DNA from: Schaalia odontolytica
GTDB taxonomy: Bacteria; Actinomycetota; Actinomycetes; Actinomycetales; Actinomycetaceae
Assembly: GCF_009730335.1 (NCBI RefSeq)
Contig: NZ_CP046315.1
Span: 1,364,001 to 1,428,000 of the forward strand
Reading direction: 5' to 3'
DNA length: 64,000 bases
Shown here: one piece after another, positions 18,260 through 28,480 of the stretch
Position numbering within the stretch: position 1 is the first letter of the stretch
How the letters are laid out: every line of letters starts with the position of its first letter
Notes under the pieces: generated by a model
What the model saw: the letters and a program-made list of their open reading frames with translations, nothing else
Told to the model about the DNA's origin: nothing
Databases searched by the model: none
Made by a program: the position numbers and the translations under genes

Positions 18260-19255
18260 ATGACCGAGCACACACCCACGGACGCTCACGACGCAGACGA
18301 GGCCCAGACCTCGTCGATGAACGAGGAGAACCCTCCCACGGTCCCCGAGGGCATCGCCGTGCGTGACATGGCCCGCGTGAAGTACGAGCCGCGCGCCTCC
18401 AACGAGGTGCTGATCATCACCGGCTACTCGGGTGCGGGCCGCACCGGTGCTGCTCGCGCGCTCGAAGACCTGGACTGGTACGTCGTCGACAACCTCCCGC
18501 CGACGATGCTGCCCGCTCTCGTCGGCATGATGTCGAACGACCCGGCTGCGGGCGTGCACCGACTGGCTGTCGGCGTGGACGTGCGCTCGCGTACCTTCTT
18601 CCGCACGCTTGACGCCACACTCGAGCAGCTCAAAGGCGCGGGTATTGTCTACCGCGTCATTTTCCTTGAGGCCAGCCCCGAGACCCTGGTGCGCCGCTAT
18701 GAATCCAACCGCCGCCCGCATCCCCTCCAGGGCGCTGGCACCCTCATGGACGGAATCAAGGCCGAGATGCGTCTGCTCGCGCCCCTGCGTCGCGCCGCCG
18801 ACGAGGTCATTGACACCTCCACGATGAGCGTCCACGATCTGACGAGGCGCATCCGCGACATCGTGGCTGGGGAGGAGCGCCCCCTGCAGGTCACGGTCGA
18901 GTCTTTCGGATTCAAGCACGGCCTCCCGCTCGACGCCGATCACGTCGTCGACGTGCGCTTCTTGAAGAACCCGTACTGGGTCGACGAGCTGCGCCACCTG
19001 ACAGGCAAGGACCAGGCGGTCGCCGACTACGTGCTCTCCCAGCCGGGCGCGCGCGATTTTGCTCTCGGATATGCCGACCTTCTTGCCCCCATGCTCAGCG
19101 GCTATCTGGCAGAATTGAAGCCATTCGTCACGATTGCCGTCGGATGCACGGGCGGAAAGCACCGCTCCGTCGCTTCTTCCGAGGCTATCGCCGAACGCCT
19201 GCGCTCACACGGATACACGGTTCGCGTGATGCACCGTGACATTGGGAGAGACTGA
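18260..19255 (+). CDS. rapZ: RapZ/YvcJ-type nucleotide-binding protein
   Basis: A 331-residue P-loop protein of the RapZ (YvcJ) family. The Walker A is GYSGAGRT, with Arg in place of Lys as often seen in actinobacterial members. VVDNLPPTMLP, the basic RRPHPL segment, and the C-terminal VAVGCTGGKHRSVA (here IAVGCTGGKHRSVA) define the family. In E. coli RapZ controls GlmS through small RNAs; the actinobacterial role is unsettled. AGGAGG lies just before ATG 18260. First of the conserved rapZ-yvcK-whiA trio; the stop overlaps yvcK by 1 bp. Confidence 0.95.
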   Translation: MTEHTPTDAHDADEAQTSSMNEENPPTVPEGIAVRDMARVKYEPRASNEVLIITGYSGAGRTGAARALEDLDWYVVDNLPPTMLPALVGMMSNDPAAGVHRLAVGVDVRSRTFFRTLDATLEQLKGAGIVYRVIFLEASPETLVRRYESNRRPHPLQGAGTLMDGIKAEMRLLAPLRRAADEVIDTSTMSVHDLTRRIRDIVAGEERPLQVTVESFGFKHGLPLDADHVVDVRFLKNPYWVDELRHLTGKDQAVADYVLSQPGARDFALGYADLLAPMLSGYLAELKPFVTIAVGCTGGKHRSVASSEAIAERLRSHGYTVRVMHRDIGRD

Positions 19256-20259
19256 TGCCCTATCTTGATGCAGCCGGCTGGGTTCAACGTGGAGAATCCG
19301 GCCAAAACATTGTCGCCCTCGGCGGCGGACACGGCCTGTCCGCGACCCTACGGGCGCTGCGCCATATCACCCGCGCGCTGACGGCCGTCGTGACCGTCGC
19401 CGACGACGGCGGTAGCTCCGGCCGACTGCGCCAGGAGATGCCGATCCTGCCTCCCGGTGATCTGCGTATGGCGCTGGCGTCCCTCTGCGAGGAATCCGAG
19501 TGGGGTCTGACGTGGCGCGACGTCATGCAGCTGCGCCTCGACACGACCGGCCCGCTCAACGGGCACGCCCTCGGCAACCTGCTGATCTCCGGCCTGTGGC
19601 AGCTTCTCGAGGATCCGGTCGAAGGCCTGGACTGGGTCGGTCGTCTGCTGGGCGCGCAGGGACGCGTCCTGCCCATGTCGTCGACGCCGATCGACATCGA
19701 GGCGGATATGAACGACGGCGGCCGCCGCTACGTCGTGTCCGGTCAATCCAAGGTCGCTGTCGCCCCGGGTACCGTCGAGCACGTGCGTATCACGCCCGAG
19801 GCGCCCGAGGTACCCTCCGCGGTCACCGAAGCTATCTCCGAGGCCGACTGGGTCGTCCTGGGACCCGGGTCGTGGTACACCTCCGTGATTCCGCACCTGC
19901 TGGTGCCAGAGCTTAACCGCGCGCTTGCCACGACCGACGCCCACCGCGCGCTTGTGCTCAACCTGGCGCGCCAGCGCGGCGAAACCGATCTCATGTCGAC
20001 TGCCGATCACGTGCGCGTCTTGCGCGAGTACGCACCCATGCTCAAGCTTGACGTCATCGTCGCGGATCCGACGGCGTGTGACGACATCGACGACCTGATC
20101 GTGGCCGCCGAAGAACTGGGTGCGCGTGTCCTGTTGCGGCAGGTGCGCACGGGTGACGGAGCCCCGCACCACGACCCGCTGCGCCTCGCCGCCGCGCTGC
20201 GTGACGCATTTGACGGATTCCTTGGTGAGGTCGGAGAGCCCGAAACGTGGTTACCTTAG
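19255..20259 (+). CDS. yvcK: YvcK/CofD-like protein (gluconeogenesis factor)
   Basis: A 334-residue CofD-fold protein. NIVALGGGHGLSATLRALR is the dinucleotide/UDP-sugar binding loop; TVADDGGSSGRLR and PPGDLRMALA follow. In Bacillus and mycobacteria YvcK (CuvA) binds UDP-GlcNAc and affects peptidoglycan synthesis and growth on gluconeogenic substrates. It sits between rapZ and whiA as in most actinobacteria and Firmicutes; the start overlaps the rapZ stop (TGATG). Confidence 0.95.
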   Translation: MPYLDAAGWVQRGESGQNIVALGGGHGLSATLRALRHITRALTAVVTVADDGGSSGRLRQEMPILPPGDLRMALASLCEESEWGLTWRDVMQLRLDTTGPLNGHALGNLLISGLWQLLEDPVEGLDWVGRLLGAQGRVLPMSSTPIDIEADMNDGGRRYVVSGQSKVAVAPGTVEHVRITPEAPEVPSAVTEAISEADWVVLGPGSWYTSVIPHLLVPELNRALATTDAHRALVLNLARQRGETDLMSTADHVRVLREYAPMLKLDVIVADPTACDDIDDLIVAAEELGARVLLRQVRTGDGAPHHDPLRLAAALRDAFDGFLGEVGEPETWLP

Positions 20260-20303
20260 AACCTGTTGCCTGCTGACAAACGCATGACATATCTGGAGAA
20301 GCC

Positions 20304-21287
20304 GTGTCCCTGACATCTGATATGAAGGACGAGCTGGCGCGCGCCGTCGTTACGACGCCGTCCGAGGTCGCTGCCGAAGTGAGCGCGACGCTGCGTTTCG
20401 CGGGAGGCCTGCACCTCGTGGGTGGGCGCATCCTCGTCGAGGCCGAGCTTGACTCGCCCGTGGCCGCGCGCCGCCTGCGCACGTACCTGCAGGCCCTGTA
20501 CAACGCCGAGTCCTCCGTTGTCGTGGTGTCCGGTTCTTCCCTGCGACGTGGCAAGCGCTACGTCGTGCGTGTCGTCCACAAAGCCGACGAGCTCGCGCGC
20601 CTCACGGGCCTTGTCGATTCCCTCCGTCGTCCCGTGCGCGGCCTGCCCCCGGTTCTTGTTGCCTCCGGAACCGCTGAGGCCGCCGCTATCTGGCGCGGTG
20701 CCTTCCTCGCGCGCGGCTCGCTCATGGAGCCCGGACGCTCCTCTTCGCTTGAGATCACGTGCCCCGGTCCTGAGGTGGCTCTCGCGATGGTCGGCTGTGC
20801 GCGCAAACTCGGCGCCTCTGCTCGCTCCAAGGAGGTGCGTGGCACCGACCGCATCTCCGTCCGCGATTCGGACGCGATCGGCACGCTGATCTCCGCCATG
20901 GGCGCCCCGCAGACCTTCGAGGCATGGCAGGAGCGGCGTGAACGCCGCGAGGCTCGGGGCAGCGCCAACCGACTGGCCAACTTTGACGACGCGAACCTGC
21001 GCCGCTCCGCCCGCGCGGCCGTCGCTGCGGGTGCCCGCGTTGAACGTGCCTTCGAAATCCTCGGAGACGACGTCCCCGCCCACCTCCTCGAGGCCGGCAC
21101 GCTGCGTCTGCAGTACAAGCAGGCCTCCCTTGAGGAGCTCGGCAAGCACACGAATCCACCTCTCACCAAGGATGCCGTCGCCGGTCGTATCCGTCGCCTT
21201 CTCGCTCTCGCCGATAAGGTCGCGCACGAACGCGGCATCCCGGATACGGAGTCCGCGCTTACCCTCGACATGCTCGAAGAGGACTGA
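20304..21287 (+). CDS. whiA: DNA-binding protein WhiA
   Basis: A 327-residue WhiA: N-terminal degenerate LAGLIDADG endonuclease-like domain (about residues 1-200) and C-terminal helix-turn-helix, seen as [31 protein letters not shown] (key part: [12 protein letters not shown]). In Streptomyces it is a sporulation/division regulator; in non-sporulating relatives it affects division and chromosome segregation. GTG start 20304 with GGAGAA upstream. Last gene of the rapZ-yvcK-whiA run; a 204-bp gap separates it from gapA. Confidence 0.95.
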   Translation: MSLTSDMKDELARAVVTTPSEVAAEVSATLRFAGGLHLVGGRILVEAELDSPVAARRLRTYLQALYNAESSVVVVSGSSLRRGKRYVVRVVHKADELARLTGLVDSLRRPVRGLPPVLVASGTAEAAAIWRGAFLARGSLMEPGRSSSLEITCPGPEVALAMVGCARKLGASARSKEVRGTDRISVRDSDAIGTLISAMGAPQTFEAWQERRERREARGSANRLANFDDANLRRSARAAVAAGARVERAFEILGDDVPAHLLEAGTLRLQYKQASLEELGKHTNPPLTKDAVAGRIRRLLALADKVAHERGIPDTESALTLDMLEED

Positions 21288-22499
<1,212 letters not shown>

Positions 22500-22534
22500 G
22501 CACACAGCTGATACACCAGCCATGAGCTGATCAG

Positions 22535-22570
22535 CGAGATGCCCGTGCACGCTCGTGCACGGGCATCTCG
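22535..22570 (+). terminator. Strong intercistronic hairpin between gapA and pgk
   Basis: A perfect 17-bp inverted repeat (22535-22551 with 22554-22570) with a 2-nt formal loop and no T-tract. Likely attenuates read-through or stabilises the gapA 3' end, allowing more gapA than pgk mRNA. Confidence 0.7.
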
Positions 22571-22606
22571 TACATCGCCACCGCCTTCAGACCGAAAGGA
22601 CTCCTC

Positions 22607-23797
22607 GTGAGGACCATCTCCACCCTGGGCGACCTGCGCGGCAAGCGCGTCCTCGTCCGCTCCGACTTCAACGTTCCGCTCAAGGACGGCGTCATCACCG
22701 ACGACGGCCGGATCCGCGCGGCGCTGCCGACCCTCAAGACCCTCACCGACGCCGGTGCAAAGGTCGTCATCATGGCCCACCTTGGCCGCCCCAAGGGTCA
22801 GGTCGATCCCGCCTTCTCGCTGGCCCCCGTCGCCACGCGCCTCGCCGAACTGTCCGGCGTGAAGGTCACGCTGGCCTCCGACGTCGTTGGCCCGTCCGCC
22901 ACCGAGACCGTCGCCGCCCTGGGTGAGGGAGAGATCGCCCTGCTCGAGAACGTCCGCTACGACGCTCGTGAGACCTCCAAGGTCGACGAAGAGCGCGAGG
23001 AACTTGCCCGCGAGTACGCCAAGCTCGGTGACGCGTTCGTCTCCGACGGCTTCGGCGTCGTCCACCGCAAGCAGGCCTCCGTCTACGACATCGCGAAGAT
23101 CCTGCCCTCGGCCGCAGGCCTGCTCGTCCTCAAGGAGATCGAGTCCCTGTCCAAGGTCACCGGCGACCCCGAGCGCCCCTACGGCGTCGTCCTCGGCGGC
23201 TCCAAGGTCTCCGACAAGCTGGGCGTCATCGCCAACCTGCTGAAGAAGGCCGACATGCTCTTCATCGGCGGTGGCATGGCCTTCACCTTCCTGGCCGCTC
23301 AGGGCCACTCGGTGGGCAAGTCCCTGCTCGAGGAAGACCAGATCGAGACCGTCAAGGGCTACATCGCTGAGGCCGCCGAGCGCGGCGTCGATCTGGTGCT
23401 GCCTATCGACGTCGTCGTCGCCCCCGAGTTCGCGGCCGACGCGCCCGCGACCGTCGTCAAGGTCGACGCGATCCCCGACGACCAGATGGGTCTGGACATC
23501 GGCCCCGAGTCCGCGAAGCTCTTCGCCGACAAGCTGGCCACCGCGAAGACCGTGGCCTGGAACGGCCCCATGGGCGTCTTCGAATTCGACGCTTTCGCCG
23601 GCGGTACGCGCGCCGTCGCCGAGGCCCTCTCCACGGGCTCCATGTTCTCCGTCATCGGCGGCGGCGACTCCGCCGCTGCCGTGCGCCTGCTCGGCTTCGA
23701 CGAGAACACCTTCTCCCACATTTCCACTGGTGGTGGCGCCTCCCTCGAGCTCCTCGAGGGCAAGGTTCTGCCCGGTATCGCAGTTCTGGAGGACTGA
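22607..23797 (+). CDS. pgk: Phosphoglycerate kinase
   Basis: A 396-residue two-domain kinase making ATP from 1,3-bisphosphoglycerate. [18 protein letters not shown], the hinge, and the C-terminal nucleotide loop GGGDSAAAV (IGGGDSAAA) are all present. GTG 22607 with AAAGGA upstream. Normal length. Second glycolytic gene of the operon, 3 nt before tpiA. Confidence 0.98.
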   Translation: MRTISTLGDLRGKRVLVRSDFNVPLKDGVITDDGRIRAALPTLKTLTDAGAKVVIMAHLGRPKGQVDPAFSLAPVATRLAELSGVKVTLASDVVGPSATETVAALGEGEIALLENVRYDARETSKVDEEREELAREYAKLGDAFVSDGFGVVHRKQASVYDIAKILPSAAGLLVLKEIESLSKVTGDPERPYGVVLGGSKVSDKLGVIANLLKKADMLFIGGGMAFTFLAAQGHSVGKSLLEEDQIETVKGYIAEAAERGVDLVLPIDVVVAPEFAADAPATVVKVDAIPDDQMGLDIGPESAKLFADKLATAKTVAWNGPMGVFEFDAFAGGTRAVAEALSTGSMFSVIGGGDSAAAVRLLGFDENTFSHISTGGGASLELLEGKVLPGIAVLED

Positions 23798-23800
23798 CTC

Positions 23801-24577
23801 ATGGCACGCACCCCCCTGATGGCCGGCAACTGGAAGATGAACCTCGATCACCTCGAGGCCAACCACCTCGTCCAGGGCCTGGAAATGGCCCTGTCCGACG
23901 CTGAGCACGACTACTCCAAGTGCGAGGTCCTCGTCATCCCGCCGTTCACCGACATCCGCACCGTCCAGACCATCGTCGATGCCGATGATCTCCAGATCAA
24001 GTACGGTGCCCAGGACGTCTCGATCCACGACAATGGCGCCTACACCGGCGAAATCTCCACCGAGATGCTCACCAAGCTCGGCGTCACCTACGTGGTCATG
24101 GGCCACTCCGAGCGCCGCGAGTACCACGGCGAGTCCGACGAGCTCGTCGGCGCCAAGGCCCGCAAGGTCTTCGACGCCGGCATGACCCCGATCCTGTGCT
24201 GCGGCGAGGCCCTCGAGGTTCGCAAGGCCGGCACCTACGTTGAGTTCGTGCTCGGCCAGATCCGCGCTGCGCTCGCCGGCTGGAAGCCCGAAGAGGTCGC
24301 CAAGATCGTCATCGCCTACGAGCCCATCTGGGCCATCGGCACCGGCGAAACCGCCTCCGCCGAGGACGCCCAGGAAGTGTGCGGCGCCATCCGCGCCGCC
24401 CTGGCCGAGGACTTCGGCGCCGAGACCGCCGAGTCCACCCGCATCCTCTACGGTGGCTCCGCCAAGCCGGACAACATCAAGGAGCTCATGGCTCAGCCCG
24501 ACGTCGACGGCGGACTCGTCGGCGGCGCGTCCCTCAAGGCTGACTCCTTCGCCGCCATGGCGACGTTCTACGCCTGA
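23801..24577 (+). CDS. tpiA: Triosephosphate isomerase
   Basis: A 258-residue TIM barrel interconverting DHAP and glyceraldehyde 3-phosphate. N-terminal GNWKMN carries the active-site Asn and Lys; GHSERR the electrophilic His; [11 protein letters not shown] the catalytic Glu and flexible loop; YGGSAKPDN the phosphate site. Follows pgk after 3 nt. Confidence 0.98.
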   Translation: MARTPLMAGNWKMNLDHLEANHLVQGLEMALSDAEHDYSKCEVLVIPPFTDIRTVQTIVDADDLQIKYGAQDVSIHDNGAYTGEISTEMLTKLGVTYVVMGHSERREYHGESDELVGAKARKVFDAGMTPILCCGEALEVRKAGTYVEFVLGQIRAALAGWKPEEVAKIVIAYEPIWAIGTGETASAEDAQEVCGAIRAALAEDFGAETAESTRILYGGSAKPDNIKELMAQPDVDGGLVGGASLKADSFAAMATFYA

Positions 24578-24635
24578 GCAACGCTCGCGCGCCCACTCCT
24601 CCCAGCCACTGAAGCCAGGTCGGAGCGGACGCGAG

Positions 24636-24667
24636 GTGGGGCCAACCGGTGTGCCGGTTGGCCCCAC
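24636..24667 (+). terminator. tpiA terminator hairpin
   Basis: Perfect 14-bp stem GTGGGGCCAACCGG / CCGGTTGGCCCCAC with TGTG loop, no T-tract; followed by a TAGACT -10 (24681-24686) that probably drives secG. Confidence 0.75.
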
Positions 24668-24680
24668 CGGCATTCTCAGT

Positions 24681-24686
24681 TAGACT
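24681..24686 (+). promoter_or_regulatory. -10 (TAGACT) for secG
   Basis: TAGACT just after the tpiA hairpin. A start near 24693 falls 2 nt before an in-frame ATG at 24695, so a leaderless longer SecG is possible. Confidence 0.5.
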
Positions 24687-24739
24687 AAAGGTATATGTGC
24701 CCCGATCCGGGGCGAACTGCGATAGAAACTGGATTGACC

Positions 24740-24985
24740 GTGACCATTTTGAACAACGTCCTGATCGTGCTGATCTTCCTGACCAGCATCCTGCTGACCC
24801 TGACCGTCCTTATGCACAAGGGACAGGGCGGCGGTCTGTCGGACATGTTCGGTGGCGGCATCTCTTCGTCGGCCGGCTCCTCCGGTGTCGCCGAGCGTAA
24901 CCTGAACCGCATCACGCTGGGTACGCTTCTCATCTGGCTGGTGTGCATCATCGGCTACGCGCTGCTTGCGAAGTTTGGCGCCTGA
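24740..24985 (+). CDS. secG: Preprotein translocase subunit SecG
   Basis: An 81-residue SecG, the small auxiliary subunit of SecYEG. Two membrane segments (about residues 4-25 and 56-77) flank the conserved HKGQGGGLSDMFGGG loop. GTG 24740 gives a protein of normal SecG length. The in-frame ATG 24695 would add 15 residues but fits a leaderless promoter at 24681, so the start is undecided. It follows the glycolytic genes, a common actinobacterial arrangement. Confidence 0.93.
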   Translation: MTILNNVLIVLIFLTSILLTLTVLMHKGQGGGLSDMFGGGISSSAGSSGVAERNLNRITLGTLLIWLVCIIGYALLAKFGA

Positions 24986-25003
24986 CGCTAGCTCGCCTCT
25001 GAG

Positions 25004-25039
25004 ATGGCTCTCCGCTTGTGAGCGGGGAGCCATTTTTTA
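25004..25039 (+). terminator. secG intrinsic terminator
   Basis: ATGGCTCTCCGCT / AGCGGGGAGCCAT (13-bp stem, one wobble, TGTG loop) followed by a run of six Ts: a classic rho-independent terminator. Confidence 0.9.
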
Positions 25040-25048
25040 TCCGGCAAC

Positions 25049-25089
25049 CCGTGTGGGGCCGTCTTCATGAAGAAGACGGCCCCACACGG
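25049..25089 (-). terminator. pgl/zwf operon terminator hairpin
   Basis: Perfect 18-bp inverted repeat (25049-25066 with 25072-25089), 5-nt loop, between converging secG and pgl. No T-tract on the minus strand. Confidence 0.75.
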
Positions 25090-25102
25090 TGACATTGCAG
25101 TA

Positions 25103-25852
25103 TTACGCGAGCTTAATTCGCGCAGCCGCAGCCTCGTCAAGGTAAACGCGTGTCGTGGGGGAGAGGACGCCCGCGACCGGGAGGGTGAGGGGAGACGCGC
25201 CCGCAAAGGCTTGCCCGAGAGCATCCGCCTTCGCTGCACCCGCCGTCGTCAGCCACACCTCGCCGGACGCGCGCATAACTGGCATCGATACCGTGATGCG
25301 CTCGGGCGGGGGCTTCGGAGAATTGCGGATCGCCAGAATGGGGGAGGCCTCGTCCATGTCGACGCGTCCCGGAAAGAGTGAGCAGATGTGCCCGTCGGGG
25401 CCCATGCCGATCAGTGCGATGTCAAAGGAACCTTCTCCCATGAGCTCCCGCCACGTGTCGGCGAACGCTGCGGTCGCCTCGTCGAGGGAACCCGCGCCAG
25501 GAGCGGACGCATCCGAGGTCGGCATACGGATGAACTCGACGCCGGAGGCCGCGTGGAGGAAGCCCTCCCACGCCTGATCGTCGTTGCGATCCTCGTTGCC
25601 GGCGGGCACATAACGCTCGTCGACAAGCCACGCGCGCACGCGGGACCAATCGACGTCGCCAACAAACGGAAGTAACGAGGGCAGCAGGCTCGTCGTGATT
25701 GCGCCCCCAGAGATGGCCACGTTGACGCGTGAGTCAGCTCCAGCCTCGTCGATAAGCGTGCTCAGACGAGCGAGGAACGCACGGCCGACAGCCTCGTTCA
25801 GGTCCTCGACGGTTGGGTAGACCTCAAGCGTGTGAACAGTCACCATCGTCAC
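25103..25852 (-). CDS. pgl: 6-phosphogluconolactonase
   Basis: A 249-residue SugarP-isomerase-fold lactonase (DevB type), second step of the oxidative pentose phosphate pathway. AISGGAITTSL, DERYVP and GMGPDGHICSLFPG are the phosphate-binding and active-site segments. GTG 25852 overlaps the opcA stop (GTGA); ATG 25846 is an alternative start two codons later. Last gene of zwf-opcA-pgl. Confidence 0.94.
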   Translation of the reverse strand: MTMVTVHTLEVYPTVEDLNEAVGRAFLARLSTLIDEAGADSRVNVAISGGAITTSLLPSLLPFVGDVDWSRVRAWLVDERYVPAGNEDRNDDQAWEGFLHAASGVEFIRMPTSDASAPGAGSLDEATAAFADTWRELMGEGSFDIALIGMGPDGHICSLFPGRVDMDEASPILAIRNSPKPPPERITVSMPVMRASGEVWLTTAGAAKADALGQAFAGASPLTLPVAGVLSPTTRVYLDEAAAARIKLA

Positions 25853-26790
25853 TCACTCTCGGAGCAAGCAGCTAGCCGCGGGAGTTCCTTGGTGAGGAGC
25901 TCTCCGTAGTAGACATCCGGATCCATGCGCCGCAGATCCTCCATGAGGGAGTCCTGCACGGAGCGACGCGCGAGGTTCACGGAGCGATCCTCAAGGCCCG
26001 GGCGCGATAGGCACGCGACCGACGAGGATGCGCTACGCGACAGCGAGACGGTCGTGTCGTCGTCGAAGAAGAACGTGATGTCCGTGATTGTGAGGGCCTC
26101 GGGATCCACGACTCGCTCGACGGGCACGCCCAGCTGGTGATGCAGCCACGCTGCCACGAGGAAGGGCGAGGGGTGCGTCGCGTTACCCGCGACGCGGATC
26201 GACGCCGGCAGGCGGTCAAAGTCCTCGGCGACAGCCGCGAGCAGCGCGCGCCACAGCGTGACGCCGGCCCACGCGAGATCAGTGTCGCCGGGGGTGTAGA
26301 CGGCCGAGAGGGCCGACAGGGTATCCATGGGGCATTCGGTTGCGCGCGAATCGGTGATGCGCTTGACCGCGAGGCGACCAAGTGGGTGTGCGCCCGGGTT
26401 CTGCGGGGGAACGACCGGCCAGTACGTGACGACCGGCGTATCCGACTGGAGAAGCGGCATGACGAGTGAGTCGATGTTCGACGCGGCCTCACCGCGAGGC
26501 TCAAGGATGATGATGTCGGACAGGCCCGCTGCGTCGCCGACGCGGATCTGCGCGTTCAGACGAGCCGTGCCCTCGGTGGACTCGGGCTCGACGATGACGA
26601 TCACCCGGCAGGGATGCTCGCGCGAGACCGCGTCGGAGACCTCGATCGCGTTGTCGACGTCGATGAGGTCGGGCACGCAGATGAGCAGCGTGAGGACACG
26701 GCTCAGCGCGGCGGAACCGCGCTCGTCGCGCAGCTCCACGATGCGGGAGGCGACCTCGGCCGACGTGGTGTTCTTCAGGGTGATGATCAC
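25849..26790 (-). CDS. opcA: Glucose-6-phosphate dehydrogenase assembly protein OpcA
   Basis: A 313-residue OpcA, a partner that promotes Zwf assembly and activity in actinobacteria and cyanobacteria. I see no catalytic motif, as expected. GTG 26790 (protein starting VIITLKNTTSAEV) overlaps the zwf TGA by 4 bp and is preferred to the longer frame from 26922, which runs inside zwf. Tight coupling with zwf and pgl fits a single functional unit. Confidence 0.93.
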   Translation of the reverse strand: MIITLKNTTSAEVASRIVELRDERGSAALSRVLTLLICVPDLIDVDNAIEVSDAVSREHPCRVIVIVEPESTEGTARLNAQIRVGDAAGLSDIIILEPRGEAASNIDSLVMPLLQSDTPVVTYWPVVPPQNPGAHPLGRLAVKRITDSRATECPMDTLSALSAVYTPGDTDLAWAGVTLWRALLAAVAEDFDRLPASIRVAGNATHPSPFLVAAWLHHQLGVPVERVVDPEALTITDITFFFDDDTTVSLSRSASSSVACLSRPGLEDRSVNLARRSVQDSLMEDLRRMDPDVYYGELLTKELPRLAACSESE

Positions 26791-28313
26791 GGGAGCCTCC
26801 AGAAACGGCCGTCGCGGGCCAGCATGTCGTGCGCGGATTGGGGACCCCACGTGCCGGGCGCGTAGGGCTCGGGCTGACCCTGGGTCTCCCAGAAGGACAG
26901 GATCGGGTCGAGAATCTTCCACGAGGCCTCGACCTCACGCTGGTGCGGGAACAGGGGAGCTGAGCCGACGAGCGCGTCCAGGATGAGGCGCTCGTAGGCC
27001 TCGGGCGAGTCCTCGGTGAATGCGTGGCCGTAGGCGAAGTCCATGGTCACGTCACGCACCTGCATGGAAGTGCCCGGAACCTTCGCACCAAGCTTGAGGG
27101 TCAGGCCCTCGTCCGGCTGGACGCGAATAACGAGCGCGTTCTGACCCGACTCACTGAGGTCGGAGTTGCCGAAGGGCACGTGGGCCGAACGCTTGAAGAT
27201 GACAGCGATCTCGGTGACGCGCTTGCCGAGGCGCTTGCCTGCGCGCAGGTAGAAGGGCACGCCCGCCCAGCGGCGCGTGTCCACGAAGAGCTTGATAGCG
27301 GCGAAGGTCTCGGTGGTCGAGTCGGCCGGAATGCCGTCCTCCTCAAGGTAACCGCGCACCTGATCGCCGCCCTGCCAGCCGCCGGCGTACTGCCCGCGCG
27401 CCGTATCGATGGCCAGATCCTCGGGCAGGCGCACTGCGGAAAGCACCTTCTCCTTCTCCGCCCGGATTTCCTCGGGTGTGAAGTGGACGGGCTCCTCCAT
27501 GGCGGTCAACGCCATGAGCTGAAGCAGGTGATTCTGGATGATGTCGCGGGCCGCGCCGATGCCGTCGTAGTAGCCCGCGCGTGTTCCGATGCCGATGTCC
27601 TCGGCCATCGTGATCTGTACGGAATCGACGTAGTTCGCCTTCCACAGCGGCTCGAACATCGCGTTCGCGAAGCGCATCGCCATGATGTTCTGGACGGTTT
27701 CCTTGCCCAGGTAGTGGTCGATGCGGAAGACGTCCTGCTCGTCGAAGATCTGCGAGATGACGTCGGAGAGCTCTTGCGCGGACTCAAGGTCGTGTCCGAA
27801 AGGCTTCTCGATGATGACGCGACGCCATTCGCGGCCCTGACGCTTGTTGAGGCCTGTGTCGGACAGGTGCTTGGCCACGACCGGGAAGTATGAGGGTGGA
27901 ATCGACAGGTAGAACGCGTGGTTGCCGCCGGTGCCGCGCGAGTGGTCGAGCTCGGCGACGGTGTCGGCCAGCTGGCGGTAGGCATCGGGGTCGTCGAAGG
28001 TGCCCGAGACGAAGCGCAGTCCCGAACGCAGCTGGTTCCAGGTTCCCTCGTTGAAGCCGGTGCGGGTGTGCGCCTCGATGGAGGCGCGCACGTATTCCTC
28101 GAAGTCCTGCGGGCTCCAGTCGCGGCGCGCAAAGCCGGTGAGCGAGAACGCCGGGTGGAGCAAACCACGGTTGGCGAGGTCGTAGATCGCGGGAAGGAGC
28201 TTCTTGCGCGCGAGGTCGCCCGTGATGCCGAAGATGACGAGGCCACACGGTGGGGAGATGCGCGGAAGCCTGCGATCCTGGGGATCGCGCAGGGTGGGGA
28301 TCTCGTTGGTCAC
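26787..28313 (-). CDS. zwf: Glucose-6-phosphate 1-dehydrogenase
   Basis: A 508-residue G6PD making 6-phosphogluconolactone and NADPH. N-terminal Rossmann loop IFGITGDLARKKL; substrate site RIDHYLGKE (catalytic His within the RIDHYLGK peptide); C-terminal domain with RAGKRLGKRV. GTG 28313 start with GGAG about 9 nt upstream. First gene of zwf-opcA-pgl; the usual neighbouring transaldolase gene is not here. Confidence 0.97.
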   Translation of the reverse strand: MTNEIPTLRDPQDRRLPRISPPCGLVIFGITGDLARKKLLPAIYDLANRGLLHPAFSLTGFARRDWSPQDFEEYVRASIEAHTRTGFNEGTWNQLRSGLRFVSGTFDDPDAYRQLADTVAELDHSRGTGGNHAFYLSIPPSYFPVVAKHLSDTGLNKRQGREWRRVIIEKPFGHDLESAQELSDVISQIFDEQDVFRIDHYLGKETVQNIMAMRFANAMFEPLWKANYVDSVQITMAEDIGIGTRAGYYDGIGAARDIIQNHLLQLMALTAMEEPVHFTPEEIRAEKEKVLSAVRLPEDLAIDTARGQYAGGWQGGDQVRGYLEEDGIPADSTTETFAAIKLFVDTRRWAGVPFYLRAGKRLGKRVTEIAVIFKRSAHVPFGNSDLSESGQNALVIRVQPDEGLTLKLGAKVPGTSMQVRDVTMDFAYGHAFTEDSPEAYERLILDALVGSAPLFPHQREVEASWKILDPILSFWETQGQPEPYAPGTWGPQSAHDMLARDGRFWRLP

Positions 28314-28417
28314 GAGTGGTCGCTCCGTTCGCTAGGGGGAAGGACGAGGCCGTGGTCCGAACGCTTTGCCCCAGGGGGAAATGGAACGGGACCGAGGACC
28401 CACACATGTGTAACAGA

Positions 28418-28457
28418 ATAGGGCTGCTGGCACGCCCTCGCGCGCCAGCAGCCCTAT
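28418..28457 (-). terminator. tkt terminator
   Basis: Perfect 14-bp stem ATAGGGCTGCTGGC / GCCAGCAGCCCTAT followed on the minus strand by a T-rich TCTGTTAC, 23 bp past the tkt stop. It separates tkt from the zwf transcript. Confidence 0.8.
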
Positions 28458-28480
28458 CTTCAGTTCAGCTGACTATAAAG

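Noticed and set aside
18418-18450. Walker A of RapZ with Arg in place of Lys as a sign of inactivation
   Set aside because: SGAGR is usual in actinobacterial RapZ proteins, so it is not a defect of this gene.
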